Position numbers and translations under genes: made by a program | NCBI GenBank assembly: GCA_963700925.1 | Contig: OY969553.1 | Coordinates: 3,100,001 to 3,164,000 of the forward strand | DNA length: 64,000 nt | Direction of reading: 5' to 3' | Source of the DNA: CAWJMD01 sp963700925 | GTDB taxonomy: Bacteria > Actinomycetota > Actinomycetes > Actinomycetales > CAWJMD01 | Notes under the pieces: generated by a model | Seen by the model: only the letters and a program-made list of their open reading frames with translations | What the model was told of the DNA's origin: nothing | Database searches by the model: none | Shown here: piece by piece, positions 50,895 through 61,406 of the stretch | How positions within the stretch are numbered: the stretch's first letter is position 1 | Layout: each line of letters begins with the position of its first letter

Positions 50895-52663
50895 CAGTAC
50901 TTGCGCTCCATCGGCTGGTAGCGGGTGGTGACGACGGGCTTGTAGTTCAGCCGGATCGTGTCGCGCTCGGTGTCGCCGCCCTCGGCTCCGGCGGGCACCC
51001 GGTAGGCCATCGTGTGACGCATGAAGTTCACGTCGTCGCGGTTCGGGTAGTCCTCGCGGAAGTGGCCGCCGCGCGACTCCTTGCGCTCGAGCGCACCGAG
51101 CACGATCACCTCGGCGAGGTCGAGCAGGAAGCCCAGCTCGACTGCCTCGAGCAGATCAGTGTTGTAGCGCTTTCCCTTGTCCTGCACCGTGATCGACCGG
51201 TAGCGCTCCTGGAGCGCCTGGATGTCGGCGAGTGCCTGCTTGAGCGACGGCTCGGTGCGGAAGACCTGCGCGTTGAGGTCCATCGTCTCCTGCAGGGCCT
51301 TGCGCAGGACGGCGACCCGCTCGCCGTCCGCCCGTCCCCTGATGTCCTCGAGCAAGGTGACCGTGGCGGACTCACCGTGGTCGGGCAGAGGCACGTGCTC
51401 GACGGAGTTGGCGTACACGGACGCCGAGATGCCGGCGCGCTTGCCGAAGACGTTGATGTCGAGCAGCGAGTTCGTACCGAGCCGGTTGGAGCCGTGCACC
51501 GACACGCACGCCACCTCGCCCGCCGCGTACAGACCGGGCACGACCGTTTCGTTGTCGCGCAGCACCTCGGTCTCGATGTTGGTCGGCACGCCGCCCATCG
51601 CGTAGTGCGCCGTCGGGTACACCGGCACAGGCTCGGTGTACGGCTCGATGCCCAGGTAGGTCCGCGCGAACTCCGTGATGTCAGGCAGCTTCGCGTCGAT
51701 GTGCGCCGGCTCCAGGTGGGTCAGGTCGAGCAGCACGTAGTCCTTGTTCGGACCTGCTCCCCGTCCCTCACGCACCTCGTTGGCCATCGAGCGGGCGACG
51801 ATGTCGCGGGGCGCCAGGTCCTTGATGGTGGGGGCGTAGCGCTCCATGAACCGCTCGCCGTCACCGTTGCGCAGGATGCCGCCCTCGCCGCGCGCGGCCT
51901 CGGAGAGCAGGATCCCCAGGCCCGCGAGACCGGTCGGGTGGAACTGGAAGAACTCCATGTCCTCCAACGGAAGTCCTCGCCGGTACACGATGCCCATGCC
52001 GTCGCCGGTCAGGGTGTGCGCGTTCGAGGTGGTCTTGAAAACCTTTCCGGTGCCGCCCGTTGCCAGCACGACCGACTTCGCCCCGAAGACGTGGATCTCG
52101 CCGGTCGAGAGCTCGTACGCGACGACCCCGGCCGTGCGCTCCTCGCCGTCGACGGTGTTCGTCAGCAGGTCGAGCACATAGAACTCGTTGAAGAACTCGA
52201 CCTGGTGCTTGACGCAGTTCTGGTAGAGCGTCTGCAGGATCATGTGGCCGGTGCGGTCGGCCGCGAAGCAGGAGCGGCGGACGGCGGCCTCCCCGTGGTT
52301 GCGGGTGTGCCCGCCGAACCGGCGCTGGTCGATGCGGCCCTCGGGGGTGCGGTTGAACGGCAGCCCCATCTTCTCCAGGTCGAGGACCGCGTCGATGGCC
52401 TCCCGGCACATCACCTCGGCCGCGTCCTGGTCGACGAGGTAGTCGCCACCCTTGACCGTGTCGAAGGTGTGCCACTCCCAGTTGTCCTCCTCGACGTTGG
52501 CCAGCGCGGCACACATGCCGCCCTGCGCCGCGCCGGTGTGCGACCGGGTCGGGTAGAGCTTGGTCAGCACCGCGGTGCGCGACCGCTGGCCCGCCTCGAG
52601 GGCGGCCCGCATTCCGGCGCCGCCGGCGCCGACGATGACCACGTCGTACTGGTGGATCTGCAT
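50894..52663 (-). CDS. sdhA: Succinate dehydrogenase flavoprotein subunit
   Basis: 589 residues. FAD-binding start YDVVIVGAGGAGMRAALEAG; flavin-attachment His in TRSHTGAAQGGM; substrate loop with RRFGGHTRNHGEAAVRRS; HYAMGGVPTN; GSNRLGTNSLLDINVFG near the C-terminal part of the FAD domain. Oxidises succinate to fumarate. ATG 52663 has GGAGG in front of it. The order and length are typical of the actinobacterial aerobic enzyme. Confidence 0.96.
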   Translation of the reverse strand: MQIHQYDVVIVGAGGAGMRAALEAGQRSRTAVLTKLYPTRSHTGAAQGGMCAALANVEEDNWEWHTFDTVKGGDYLVDQDAAEVMCREAIDAVLDLEKMGLPFNRTPEGRIDQRRFGGHTRNHGEAAVRRSCFAADRTGHMILQTLYQNCVKHQVEFFNEFYVLDLLTNTVDGEERTAGVVAYELSTGEIHVFGAKSVVLATGGTGKVFKTTSNAHTLTGDGMGIVYRRGLPLEDMEFFQFHPTGLAGLGILLSEAARGEGGILRNGDGERFMERYAPTIKDLAPRDIVARSMANEVREGRGAGPNKDYVLLDLTHLEPAHIDAKLPDITEFARTYLGIEPYTEPVPVYPTAHYAMGGVPTNIETEVLRDNETVVPGLYAAGEVACVSVHGSNRLGTNSLLDINVFGKRAGISASVYANSVEHVPLPDHGESATVTLLEDIRGRADGERVAVLRKALQETMDLNAQVFRTEPSLKQALADIQALQERYRSITVQDKGKRYNTDLLEAVELGFLLDLAEVIVLGALERKESRGGHFREDYPNRDDVNFMRHTMAYRVPAGAEGGDTERDTIRLNYKPVVTTRYQPMERKY

Positions 52664-52693
52664 GAGGCCCTCCTCGGACCGGGTGTCAGGCCG

Positions 52694-53170
52694 TCAGGAG
52701 CAGAACGAGGGCAGGAGTGCGGCGTCGGCGCCCGCAGGGCACGGGTCGAAGGTGAAGATCACCAGGGTCCCGAGCACGACCACCAGCGCGAACGCCGCGT
52801 AGAGCAGCCCCTTCAGCGTCATCCGCACATAGGGGGCGTCGGAGTAGTCGTTGATGATCGTCCGCACACCGTTGGTGCCGTGGATCATCGCCAGCCAGAG
52901 CATCGCCAGGTCCCAGACCTGCCAGAACGGGCTGGCCCACTTGCCGGCGACGAAGGCGAAGTCGATCGCGTTGACGCCCTCGCCCAACACCAGGTTCACG
53001 ACCAGGTGGCCGAGCACCAGCACGACGAGCAGCACGCCCGAGAGGCGCATGAAGAGCCACGAGTGCAGCTCGTGGTTGCTCTTGTTTGACGGGCTGCGCC
53101 GGTAGGGCGAGCGCGGCGCGTCGAGGGCGGGAGCGGGAGTGGGAGTGGGAGTGGGAGTGGGAGTTGTCAT
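52694..53170 (-). CDS. sdhD: Succinate dehydrogenase membrane anchor subunit
   Basis: 158 residues, three hydrophobic helices: FMRLSGVLLVVLVLGHLVVNLV, WDLAMLWLAMIHGTNGVRTII and LLYAAFALVVVLGTLVIFTF. The His in GHLVV or MIHGTNGVR is the likely haem ligand, and HGTNGVR is the usual SdhD signature. The N-terminus starts with five Thr-Pro pairs encoded by a hexanucleotide repeat. ATG at 53170, two bases after sdhC. Confidence 0.9.
   Translation of the reverse strand: MTTPTPTPTPTPAPALDAPRSPYRRSPSNKSNHELHSWLFMRLSGVLLVVLVLGHLVVNLVLGEGVNAIDFAFVAGKWASPFWQVWDLAMLWLAMIHGTNGVRTIINDYSDAPYVRMTLKGLLYAAFALVVVLGTLVIFTFDPCPAGADAALLPSFCS
53129..53164 (-). repeat. Hexanucleotide repeat at the start of sdhD
   Basis: Six GGGAGY units on the plus strand (five GGGAGT, one GGGAGC), read on the minus strand as ACTCCC and giving (Thr-Pro)5-Ala-Pro at residues 3-14 of SdhD. 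A change in copy number would stay in frame and alter only the tail length. Confidence 0.9.
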
Positions 53171-53172
53171 CG

Positions 53173-53559
53173 TCAGCCTCCGAAGACGTGACTGAGGTGA
53201 CGGATGGCGAAGGGGACGAAGAGGAGCACCCACACGACGCCGACGGCCCACAGCAGCTGCCGCTGGAATCGTGGGCCCTGCGACCAGAAGTCGACCGCGA
53301 TCACCCGCAGGCCGTTGAAGGCGTGGAACAGGATGGCCGCCACCAGTCCCGCCTCGCCGAGGCCCATGATCGGGTTCTTGTAGGTCGCGATGACCTCGTT
53401 GTACGCCTCGGGCGAGACCCGCACCAGTGCCGTGTCGAGGACGTGCACGAGCAGGAACATGAAGATGGCGAAGCCGGTGACTCGGTGGGCGACCCACGAC
53501 CACATGCCCTCACGGCCCCGGTACAGCGTGCCGGCGGGCTTCTCCACGACGCTGGCCAC
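53173..53559 (-). CDS. sdhC: Succinate dehydrogenase cytochrome b subunit
   Basis: 128 residues. TLYRGREGMWSWVAHRVTGFAIFMFLLVHVLDTALV covers the RxTG signature (HRVTG) and the haem-ligand His in LLVHVLD. Two further helices (LVAAILFHAFNGLRVIAVDF, LLWAVGVVWVLLFVPFAI). The FHAFNGLR motif is typical of SdhC. First gene of the sdh operon; GTG 53559 follows GGAGGAG. Confidence 0.93.
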   Translation of the reverse strand: MASVVEKPAGTLYRGREGMWSWVAHRVTGFAIFMFLLVHVLDTALVRVSPEAYNEVIATYKNPIMGLGEAGLVAAILFHAFNGLRVIAVDFWSQGPRFQRQLLWAVGVVWVLLFVPFAIRHLSHVFGG

Positions 53560-53634
53560 GACGGCTCCTCCTTCGTGACGTGCCGCGCGTGGGGTGCGGG
53601 CCGGGGGTCCGGTCACGGGTGTCGGGACCCGGGC

Positions 53635-53657
53635 GACGGCGACGTCAGGTCGCCGTC
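53635..53657 (-). terminator. Hairpin at the end of the GT4 gene
   Basis: GACGGCGAC / GTCGCCGTC, 9-bp stem with 5-nt loop, overlapping the glycosyltransferase stop codon and lying 76 bases before the sdhC start on the same strand. It would separate the two transcripts. Confidence 0.5.
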
Positions 53658-54834
53658 ACTCTAATGACGCGACGGGCTGCGGTCGCGCCCGCGGGTGCCA
53701 GGGTGACGAATCCCACGCGGCGAGGGCCTTCGCGGCCGTCACGGTGTCGTAGTGGCCCAGCAGCTGGTCGCAGACGGAGTCCCACGAGCGGGTGAGGGCC
53801 GTCCGCCGCCCGGACTCGCCCATCGCCAGCCGCCGGGGCAGGTCGTCGAGCAGCAGGTCGACGCACCGGCGCAGGTCGCGGTCGTCGTCCGGTGAGCACA
53901 GCAGCCCGGTCGAGCCGTGGTCGACCGTGTCGAGCGGGCCTCCCGCCGCCGGGGCCACCACGGGCACACCGCTCGCCATCGCCTCCTGCAGGGTCTGCCC
54001 GAACGTCTCCTCGGTGCCGGTGTGCGCGAACACGTCGAGGGCCGCGTAGGCCGTGGCGAGCTGCTCGCCGTCCAGCCGCCCGAGGAAGTGAGCACCTCGC
54101 GGGCCGAGCTGCCGTTCGAGTGCAGGCCGGCTCGGCCCGTCGCCGACCACCACCAGCCGTGTGCCGGGGCGGTCGGCGAGCGCCTCGAGCCGCTCGACCC
54201 GCTTCTCGGGCGCCAGCCGTCCGACATAGCCGACCAGCAGCTCGCCGTTCGGCGAGAGCCGTTGCCGCAGAGCCGTACCCGCTGCTGTGGTGCGGTGCCG
54301 GGGGTGGAAGCCGGCGGTGTCGACCCCTCTGCCCCAGAGCTCGACGCGCGGTACGCGGTGCCGGCGCAGGTCGGCCAGGGTCGCGGTGGAGGGCGCGAGG
54401 GTGACGTCGGCCATGTCGTGAACGCGACGCAGCCAGCGCCACGCCGGCCTCGAGGCGGCTCCGAGCTGGTAGCGGCCGGCGAAGCGGGCGACATCGGTCT
54501 GGAAGACCGCGACGCTGGGGATCCCGGCGCGGCGGGCGACCGACAACGCCTGGGCGCCGAGCAAGAACGGGGACGCGGCGTGCAGCACGTCGGGCCGGTC
54601 GTCCAGCAGAGCGTGGGTCAGGAACCCGCTCGGCACGCCGATCGGGAAGCCCCGGTACGTCAGGGATCCGACCTCTCGGACGGCGAACCCCGCGTACTGG
54701 TCCGGCGCCGGCCCGGGGCAGATCACCTGCGCGTGGTGGCCGTGGGCTGCGAGGTGGTCGAGCACCCGCAGCACGCTGGTGGTGACGCCGTTGGCGCTCG
54801 GCAGGAACGACTCGGTGACGATCGTGACTCGCAC
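53656..54834 (-). CDS. GT4 family glycosyltransferase (mannosyltransferase-like)
   Basis: 392 residues. GT-B fold: N-terminal acceptor domain VTIVTESFLPSANGVTTSVLRVLDHL, middle LLVGYVGRLAPEKRVERLEAL, LVVVGDGPSRPALERQL, and donor site HTGTEETFGQTLQEAMASGVPVVAP with the EX7E motif. Close in pattern to actinobacterial mannosyltransferases of the PimB/MgtA type that build lipoglycans, with GDP-mannose as donor; this is inference. Its neighbour manC, 2 kb away, makes GDP-mannose. GTG 54834 chosen because it directly precedes the first strand. It contains one TTA codon near the 3' end. Confidence 0.85.
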   Translation of the reverse strand: MRVTIVTESFLPSANGVTTSVLRVLDHLAAHGHHAQVICPGPAPDQYAGFAVREVGSLTYRGFPIGVPSGFLTHALLDDRPDVLHAASPFLLGAQALSVARRAGIPSVAVFQTDVARFAGRYQLGAASRPAWRWLRRVHDMADVTLAPSTATLADLRRHRVPRVELWGRGVDTAGFHPRHRTTAAGTALRQRLSPNGELLVGYVGRLAPEKRVERLEALADRPGTRLVVVGDGPSRPALERQLGPRGAHFLGRLDGEQLATAYAALDVFAHTGTEETFGQTLQEAMASGVPVVAPAAGGPLDTVDHGSTGLLCSPDDDRDLRRCVDLLLDDLPRRLAMGESGRRTALTRSWDSVCDQLLGHYDTVTAAKALAAWDSSPWHPRARPQPVASLE

Positions 54835-55034
54835 ACCACGGACGCTGGTGGCCGCCGGTGTCCGGATGGCGATCTGTGGGGGCGAGTCAGGTGTCCGCTC
54901 ACTGAACGTCCGACCGGTGATCCGATCAATCTTCGCGAGATGGATGCAGAAAGGTCGAGTTGCCCCATTGACAGCACCCGTGTCCGCCTCGTCAACTAGG
55001 AGACCTCGGATGTTTGATGAGAAGGGGACTCGAC

Positions 55035-56882
55035 ATGCACAGCCCAGGAGGACCGCGGATGGAAGGCCCGGCACGTCAGGGACGACTGCGCAGGTGGGTC
55101 ACTGCTGTGGTGGCCGCACTCGTGGTCGTGACCGGTCTCGCGGCGCCGACCGCGCAGGCCGAGGTCGTGCACCCGCGGCAGGAGTGGATGCGTGACTCGA
55201 CGGCCGGGCTGTTCCTGCACTGGGGGATGTTCACCGCCCCCATGCACGCGGACTGCCAGGAGTGGGAGCAGGCCGTGACCGAGGGCGGCTGGGAGGCCTC
55301 GTACTGGGTGGAGGAGGCCAAGAAGCTCCGGGCGAGCTACATCGTCCTGGCCACCTTCCACAGCCGTCTGGGCTACGCGCGGCCCTGGCCGTCCGACGTT
55401 CCCGGCAGCTGCGCCCCTGAGCGCGACTTCCTCGGCGAGCTCGTCGACGCGGCCGAGGCCGAAGGTGTCGAGGTGCTGCTCTACATGACGGACGACCCGC
55501 AGTGGCACGACCAGCAGGGCGTCGAGATGCTCGACTCGCAGGCGTACTCCGACTACAAGGGCAAGCCGGTCGACCTGACCACGCGAGACGGCTTCGGGGA
55601 GTTCAGCTACGACTTGTTCTTCGAGGTGATGGAGCGGTACCCCGACCTCGGCGGCTTCTGGATCGACAACGACAACGGCTACTGGGAGCAGCACGGCCTC
55701 TACGAGCAGATCCGCGAGCTGCGCCCGTCGTGGTTGTTGAGCAACAACAACGAGGACACGCCGATCATGGACACGGTCAGCAACGAGCAGAAGACCGGCA
55801 TGACGCCCTCGTACGACTACCCGCAGGCCGCGTGGACTCCGATGCCCCGCCTGACCGAGGCCTGCTACAAGCTGCCCACCGGAGGAGCCTGGTGGTACGA
55901 GGGCGACGACGAGGAGGTCGACGACCGCCTCAGTGTCGGGCGGTACATCACCAACGCAGGGTCGTCCATCAAGTCGCTGATGGCCGAGACGGCGATGGTG
56001 AACGGACGGTTCCCGCCGCAGCAGGAGGCGTTCAACGACTTCATGGCGCAGTGGCTTCCGCCGATCGTGGAGTCGATCGACGGCACCGAGGGCGGCGGCT
56101 ACATGTACGGCGGCCTGCAGCCCGGCTTCTGGAACGACGGGGCTCACGGTGTCGTCACGGTCAAGAAGGACGACCCTCGTCGCCAGTACGTCCACGTCCT
56201 GACGCCGCCCACGTCCGGTGACGCAGTTCGCCTGCGGGACAACGGGTACAAGGTCACACACGTGAAGGACGTGCGCACCGGCGAGGCGCTGGCGTTCGAC
56301 CAGTCAGGCGGCTCCATCACGATCCGGGGCGTGGAGCAGTGGGACGAGTTCGACACCGTCTTCGAGGTGAGGACCGTCCGCCACCAGAAGGGCTTCTACT
56401 CGCCATCGAAGGTCGACTCGTCGGCTTCGAGTGAGAACGGCGGGCACGTGGGCGCCAACCTGACGGACGGTTCGTTCGAGACGTACTGGGACTCCGGTGC
56501 GGTCCTGCCCGTGTCGTTGACGCTGGATCTCGGTGCGAGGCAGGGTGTTTCGTACCTGGCGATCAACCAGCGCGAGTGGACGCCGACCTACCCCCGCACG
56601 ACGTTCGGACGGCCGGAGGACTCGGCACGGATCAAGGACTACCGGGTGCTGGTGAGCGACGACGGAGCGAGCTGGGGCGAGGTGAAGGCAGGTGTCCTGG
56701 AGAGCGCCCGTGGGACACGCATGATCGACATCGGCGAACAGCGGGCACGTTTCGTCAGGCTCGAGGTGCTCAGCACCTGGGCCGGAGCACAGGCGCCGAA
56801 CCACTACATGCAGCTGAGGATCGACGAGATCAAGGTGGCCAGTCGGTACCCGTCCGGCGGGGGGCACGAGGCGCCCAGCTAG
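55035..56882 (+). CDS. Secreted GH29-like protein with F5/8-type C-terminal domain
   Basis: 615 residues. Signal peptide WVTAVVAALVVVTGLAAPTAQA. The catalytic-type domain opens with AGLFLHWGMFTAP, very like the GLFxHWG of alpha-L-fucosidases, and GGFWIDNDNGYW matches the nucleophile strand. The usual KHHDGF fucose-binding stretch is replaced by TFHSRLGYARPWPS. The C-terminal 150 residues (SSENGGHVGANLTDGSFETYWDS ... RFVRLEVLS) form an F5/8 (discoidin, CBM32) sugar-binding domain. Extracellular deglycosylation is likely; fucosidase activity is not assured. ATG 55035 has GGGG 7 bases upstream; ATG 55017 is an alternative. Divergent from the GT4 gene. Confidence 0.8.
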   Translation: MHSPGGPRMEGPARQGRLRRWVTAVVAALVVVTGLAAPTAQAEVVHPRQEWMRDSTAGLFLHWGMFTAPMHADCQEWEQAVTEGGWEASYWVEEAKKLRASYIVLATFHSRLGYARPWPSDVPGSCAPERDFLGELVDAAEAEGVEVLLYMTDDPQWHDQQGVEMLDSQAYSDYKGKPVDLTTRDGFGEFSYDLFFEVMERYPDLGGFWIDNDNGYWEQHGLYEQIRELRPSWLLSNNNEDTPIMDTVSNEQKTGMTPSYDYPQAAWTPMPRLTEACYKLPTGGAWWYEGDDEEVDDRLSVGRYITNAGSSIKSLMAETAMVNGRFPPQQEAFNDFMAQWLPPIVESIDGTEGGGYMYGGLQPGFWNDGAHGVVTVKKDDPRRQYVHVLTPPTSGDAVRLRDNGYKVTHVKDVRTGEALAFDQSGGSITIRGVEQWDEFDTVFEVRTVRHQKGFYSPSKVDSSASSENGGHVGANLTDGSFETYWDSGAVLPVSLTLDLGARQGVSYLAINQREWTPTYPRTTFGRPEDSARIKDYRVLVSDDGASWGEVKAGVLESARGTRMIDIGEQRARFVRLEVLSTWAGAQAPNHYMQLRIDEIKVASRYPSGGGHEAPS

Positions 56883-57002
56883 CTCGGGGACTCCGAGGAC
56901 GGCCCGACCCGCGCGGCCGTGGAGTCGCGTCGTGTCAGGCGCACCACCTACGCGGCGAGGTCCCGAGCTGACAGGTCGTTCTGCTGTGTCAGGGTGGCCG
57001 CC

Positions 57003-58142
57003 ATGACGCCAACGCTCGACGTCCCTGGTCTTCGGGGCTTCGTCGCCGTCGTGCCCGCCGGGGGAGCAGGCGCGCGCCTGTGGCCGCTGTCGCGAGCCGG
57101 GTCGCCGAAGTTCCTGCACGACCTCACGGGCGCTGGGCGCACCCTGCTGCAGTCGACCTGGGACCGGCTCGTGCCGCTGACCGGTGCGCACGGGGTGCTG
57201 GTGGTGACGGGACGCCGGCACGCCGACGCGGTGCGCGAGCAGCTGCCCGGCCTGCCTGCCGAGAACCTCGTGGCCGAGCCGTCGCCGCGCGACTCGATGG
57301 CCGCCATCGGGCTCGCCGCGGCACTGCTGGTGCGGCGCGACCCGGACGTCGTGATCGGGTCGTTCGCCGCCGACCACGTCGTGGGTGACCTACCGGCGTT
57401 CTCGGCAGCGGTCGCGCAGGCTGTTGCAGCAGCGCGTGAGGGATACGTCGTCACTGTGGGGATCGCCCCGACCGGCCCGGCCACGGGCTTCGGGTACATC
57501 CGCCCTGGCGGCGCTCTCGCCGTCCCGGGCGCAGCGGACGCGCGGGCCGTCGACGAGTTCGTCGAGAAGCCCGACGCCGCCACAGCCCAGGGCTACGTGG
57601 ACTCCGGCTACCTGTGGAACGCGGGCATGTTCGTGGTGCGTGCGCAGGTGCTGCTCGACCACCTGCGGGCCCAGCTGCCGCTGCTCCACGACGGACTCGT
57701 CGAGATCGCCGACGCGATGGGTGCGGATCCCGCTGGCCGCGGCGGGACCGCGTCCGCAGTGATGGAGAGGGTCTGGCCGGGCCTGACGCGCATCGCCATC
57801 GACCACGCCATCGCCGAGCCGGTTGCGGCCTCGGGCGGGGTCGCCGTGGTGCCGGGCTCCTTCGGCTGGGACGACGTCGGCGACTGGCACTCGCTCGCCG
57901 GGCTTCTCGGTGCCGGTCCCGACGCCGTGCGCGTGCTGGGCGACTCCGCGCTCGTCGTCGACCACGGCAGCTCCGGGGTGGTCGTGCCCGCGTCGGGGCG
58001 CACGGTGGCCGTTGTGGGTGTGCCCGACGCCGTGGTCGTCGACACTCCCGACGCGCTGCTCGTCACGACGCGCGACCGGGCTCAGGACGTCAAGGCTGTG
58101 GTGGACACGTTGCGAGAGCAGGGCCGCACCGACCTGCTCTGA
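57003..58142 (+). CDS. manC: Mannose-1-phosphate guanylyltransferase
   Basis: 379 residues. Makes GDP-mannose from mannose 1-phosphate and GTP. Nucleotide motif VPAGGAGARLWPLSRAGSPKF at the N-terminus (read as AGGAGARLWPLSR), EPSPRDSMAAIGLAAAL, FVEKPDAATAQGYV, YLWNAGMFVVR and FGWDDVGDWHSL. Single-domain form without the phosphomannose isomerase half. ATG 57003. CTGACA-N13-TGTCAG (56968-56992) upstream may be an operator. Supplies the donor for mannosyltransferases such as the GT4 protein nearby. Confidence 0.92.
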   Translation: MTPTLDVPGLRGFVAVVPAGGAGARLWPLSRAGSPKFLHDLTGAGRTLLQSTWDRLVPLTGAHGVLVVTGRRHADAVREQLPGLPAENLVAEPSPRDSMAAIGLAAALLVRRDPDVVIGSFAADHVVGDLPAFSAAVAQAVAAAREGYVVTVGIAPTGPATGFGYIRPGGALAVPGAADARAVDEFVEKPDAATAQGYVDSGYLWNAGMFVVRAQVLLDHLRAQLPLLHDGLVEIADAMGADPAGRGGTASAVMERVWPGLTRIAIDHAIAEPVAASGGVAVVPGSFGWDDVGDWHSLAGLLGAGPDAVRVLGDSALVVDHGSSGVVVPASGRTVAVVGVPDAVVVDTPDALLVTTRDRAQDVKAVVDTLREQGRTDLL

Positions 58143-58172
58143 ACGCGCGCCGCCACGTCCCCGTCCCCCGAT

Positions 58173-58260
58173 CGCTAGCCACGTTAACGAGGCTCCGTGC
58201 TACTTCACGAGGCTCGCGAGCCTCGTTAACGGTGCGTTCGCCTCGTTAACGTGGCTAGCG
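58173..58260 (+). repeat. Interspersed nested palindromic repeat, copy 5 (most complete)
   Basis: An 88-bp element with outer arms of 21 bp that are perfect inverted repeats (58173-58193 and 58240-58260, each holding CTAGCCACGTTAACGAGGC or its complement) and the perfect 18-bp core CGAGGCTCGCGAGCCTCG (58208-58225). Between them are TACTTCACGAGGC and CGTTAACGG. It lies in the gap between manC and the mutase gene, both on the plus strand. Confidence 0.92.
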
Positions 58261-58334
58261 CACTGGGCGCCGGACGGTGTGAGGCTGCCGACGAACGGGC
58301 GCCACGGCGTGCGGACGGGCCTACGCTCGCCGAC

Positions 58335-59933
<1,599 letters not shown>

Positions 59934-60010
59934 CCCAGGCAGTCCGTCCGGCCCTCGTCCCGGGAACCGGGCCTCGTCCCAGGACAGATATCGTGGTGAC
60001 CACCGTGGAC

Positions 60011-61261
60011 ATGACCTCAACCCATCACGCAGCTGCTCAGACCTCATCACCAGTGCTCGCCGACCTCGTCGCGGCACTCGCCGACGAGCTCGTCGCGGTG
60101 CGCCGCGACCTGCACGCCCACCCCGAGGTCGGGCGGGCGGAGGTGCGCACCACCGAGGTCGTCGCCGACCGGCTCCGTCTCGCGGGACTCGACCCCGTGC
60201 TCCTGCCGGGTACGGGGCTCACCTGCGACGTCGGGGCCGACGCGAGCGACCTGGCCGCCACCTACGCGGACGCCCCCGTCCACACTGTCGCCCTGCGTGC
60301 CGATCTCGATGCTCTGCCGCTGCCCGACGAGACCGGCACGCCGTGGGCATCACGCGTCCCCGGCACGGCACACGCCTGCGGCCACGACATGCACACCGCG
60401 ATCGTGCTCGGCGCCGGACTGGTGCTGGCGCGGATGCACGAGCACGAGCCCCTTCCGTTCCGCGTGCGCCTGGTCTTCCAGCCGGCCGAGGAGTCGACGC
60501 CGGGCGGCGCACTGGACGTGCTCGCGGCAGACGGACTAGCCGGCGTCGACCGCCTTCTCGCCCTGCACTGCGACCCCCATCTCGACACCGGGAAGGTGGG
60601 CCTTCGCGTCGGGGCCATCACCTCAGCGGCCGACAACGTCAGGGTCGTGCTGCGCAGTGCGGGCGGACACACGTCCCGTCCGCACCTGACCGGCGACCTC
60701 ATCTACGCCCTCGGACACGTTGCGACCACGCTGCCTGCGGCCCTCTCCCGTCGGCTGGACCCACGGGCGGCGGTCAGCCTGGTCTGGGGCCGCGTCGCGG
60801 CGGGGGCGGCGCCGAACGCCATTCCGCGGGTGGGCGAGCTCGAGGGCACGATGCGTGTGCTGGATGCCGACATCTGGGCACGCGCCGGCGAGCTGCTGGC
60901 CGAGGTCCTCGATCAGCTGGCGGCCCCGTTCGACGTCACGGCGGAGCTCCACCACACGCGGGGCGTGCCGCCGACCGTCAACGAGGCCTCGTCGGTGGCG
61001 GTGCTGGAAGCGGCTGCGCGCACGGAGCTGGGCCACGACTCCGCCGTCCCCACCGAGCAGAGCATGGGCGGCGAGGACTTCGCGTGGTACCTCGACACGG
61101 TGCCCGGCGCGCTCGCCCGGCTGGGCACGCGGCGCCCCGGCGGTCACACCTTCGACCTGCACCGGGGCGACTTCGAGCCGGACGAGGACGCGATCGCGGT
61201 GGGCGTGCGGTTGCTCGTCGCAGCGTGCCAGGCGTCGTCGGCTTTCGCCGTAGACGCCTGA
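60011..61261 (+). CDS. M20 family amidohydrolase
   Basis: 416 residues. VAVRRDLHAHPEVGRAEVRTTEVV opening, ALRADLDALPLPDETG, metal site AHACGHDMHTAI, FQPAEESTPGGALDV and, at the C-terminus, SMGGEDFAWYL. M20D-type zinc hydrolase of N-acyl amino acids; cytosolic. The Glu pair appears as PAEES rather than PGEEG in the other M20 protein (23667). Start could be ATG 60011 or GTG 60005; no ribosome site. Between the mutase and the BMP lipoprotein on the same strand. Confidence 0.87.
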   Translation: MTSTHHAAAQTSSPVLADLVAALADELVAVRRDLHAHPEVGRAEVRTTEVVADRLRLAGLDPVLLPGTGLTCDVGADASDLAATYADAPVHTVALRADLDALPLPDETGTPWASRVPGTAHACGHDMHTAIVLGAGLVLARMHEHEPLPFRVRLVFQPAEESTPGGALDVLAADGLAGVDRLLALHCDPHLDTGKVGLRVGAITSAADNVRVVLRSAGGHTSRPHLTGDLIYALGHVATTLPAALSRRLDPRAAVSLVWGRVAAGAAPNAIPRVGELEGTMRVLDADIWARAGELLAEVLDQLAAPFDVTAELHHTRGVPPTVNEASSVAVLEAAARTELGHDSAVPTEQSMGGEDFAWYLDTVPGALARLGTRRPGGHTFDLHRGDFEPDEDAIAVGVRLLVAACQASSAFAVDA

Positions 61262-61355
61262 ACCGTCCCGTGCCGGGACCGGCCACGCCGGTCGCAGATT
61301 GGTAACAAGTGCCTTCTTGGCCCGCATTGGAGTCCGGACGGACAGCCCTGGTGCC

Positions 61356-61361
61356 TATAGT
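61356..61361 (+). promoter_or_regulatory. -10 element TATAGT upstream of the BMP lipoprotein gene
   Basis: TATAGT is one of the few AT-rich hexamers in the region, 45 bases before the GTG start. The -35 region 17 bases upstream (TCCGGA) is weak. Confidence 0.5.
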
Positions 61362-61406
61362 GCGCCAGGCGATTCTGTGCCGGAAACGGCGGATGCGGAG
61401 GACGAT

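Noticed and set aside
54834..55074. Longer N-terminus for the GT4 protein
   Set aside because: The open frame extends to 55074 but overlaps the divergent gene's start region and codes for no recognisable fold; GTG 54834 precedes the first conserved strand.
60961..61000. Sixth copy of the palindromic repeat (GTCAACGAGGCCTCG)
   Set aside because: It lies inside the M20 coding sequence, matches only one box and has no core palindrome.
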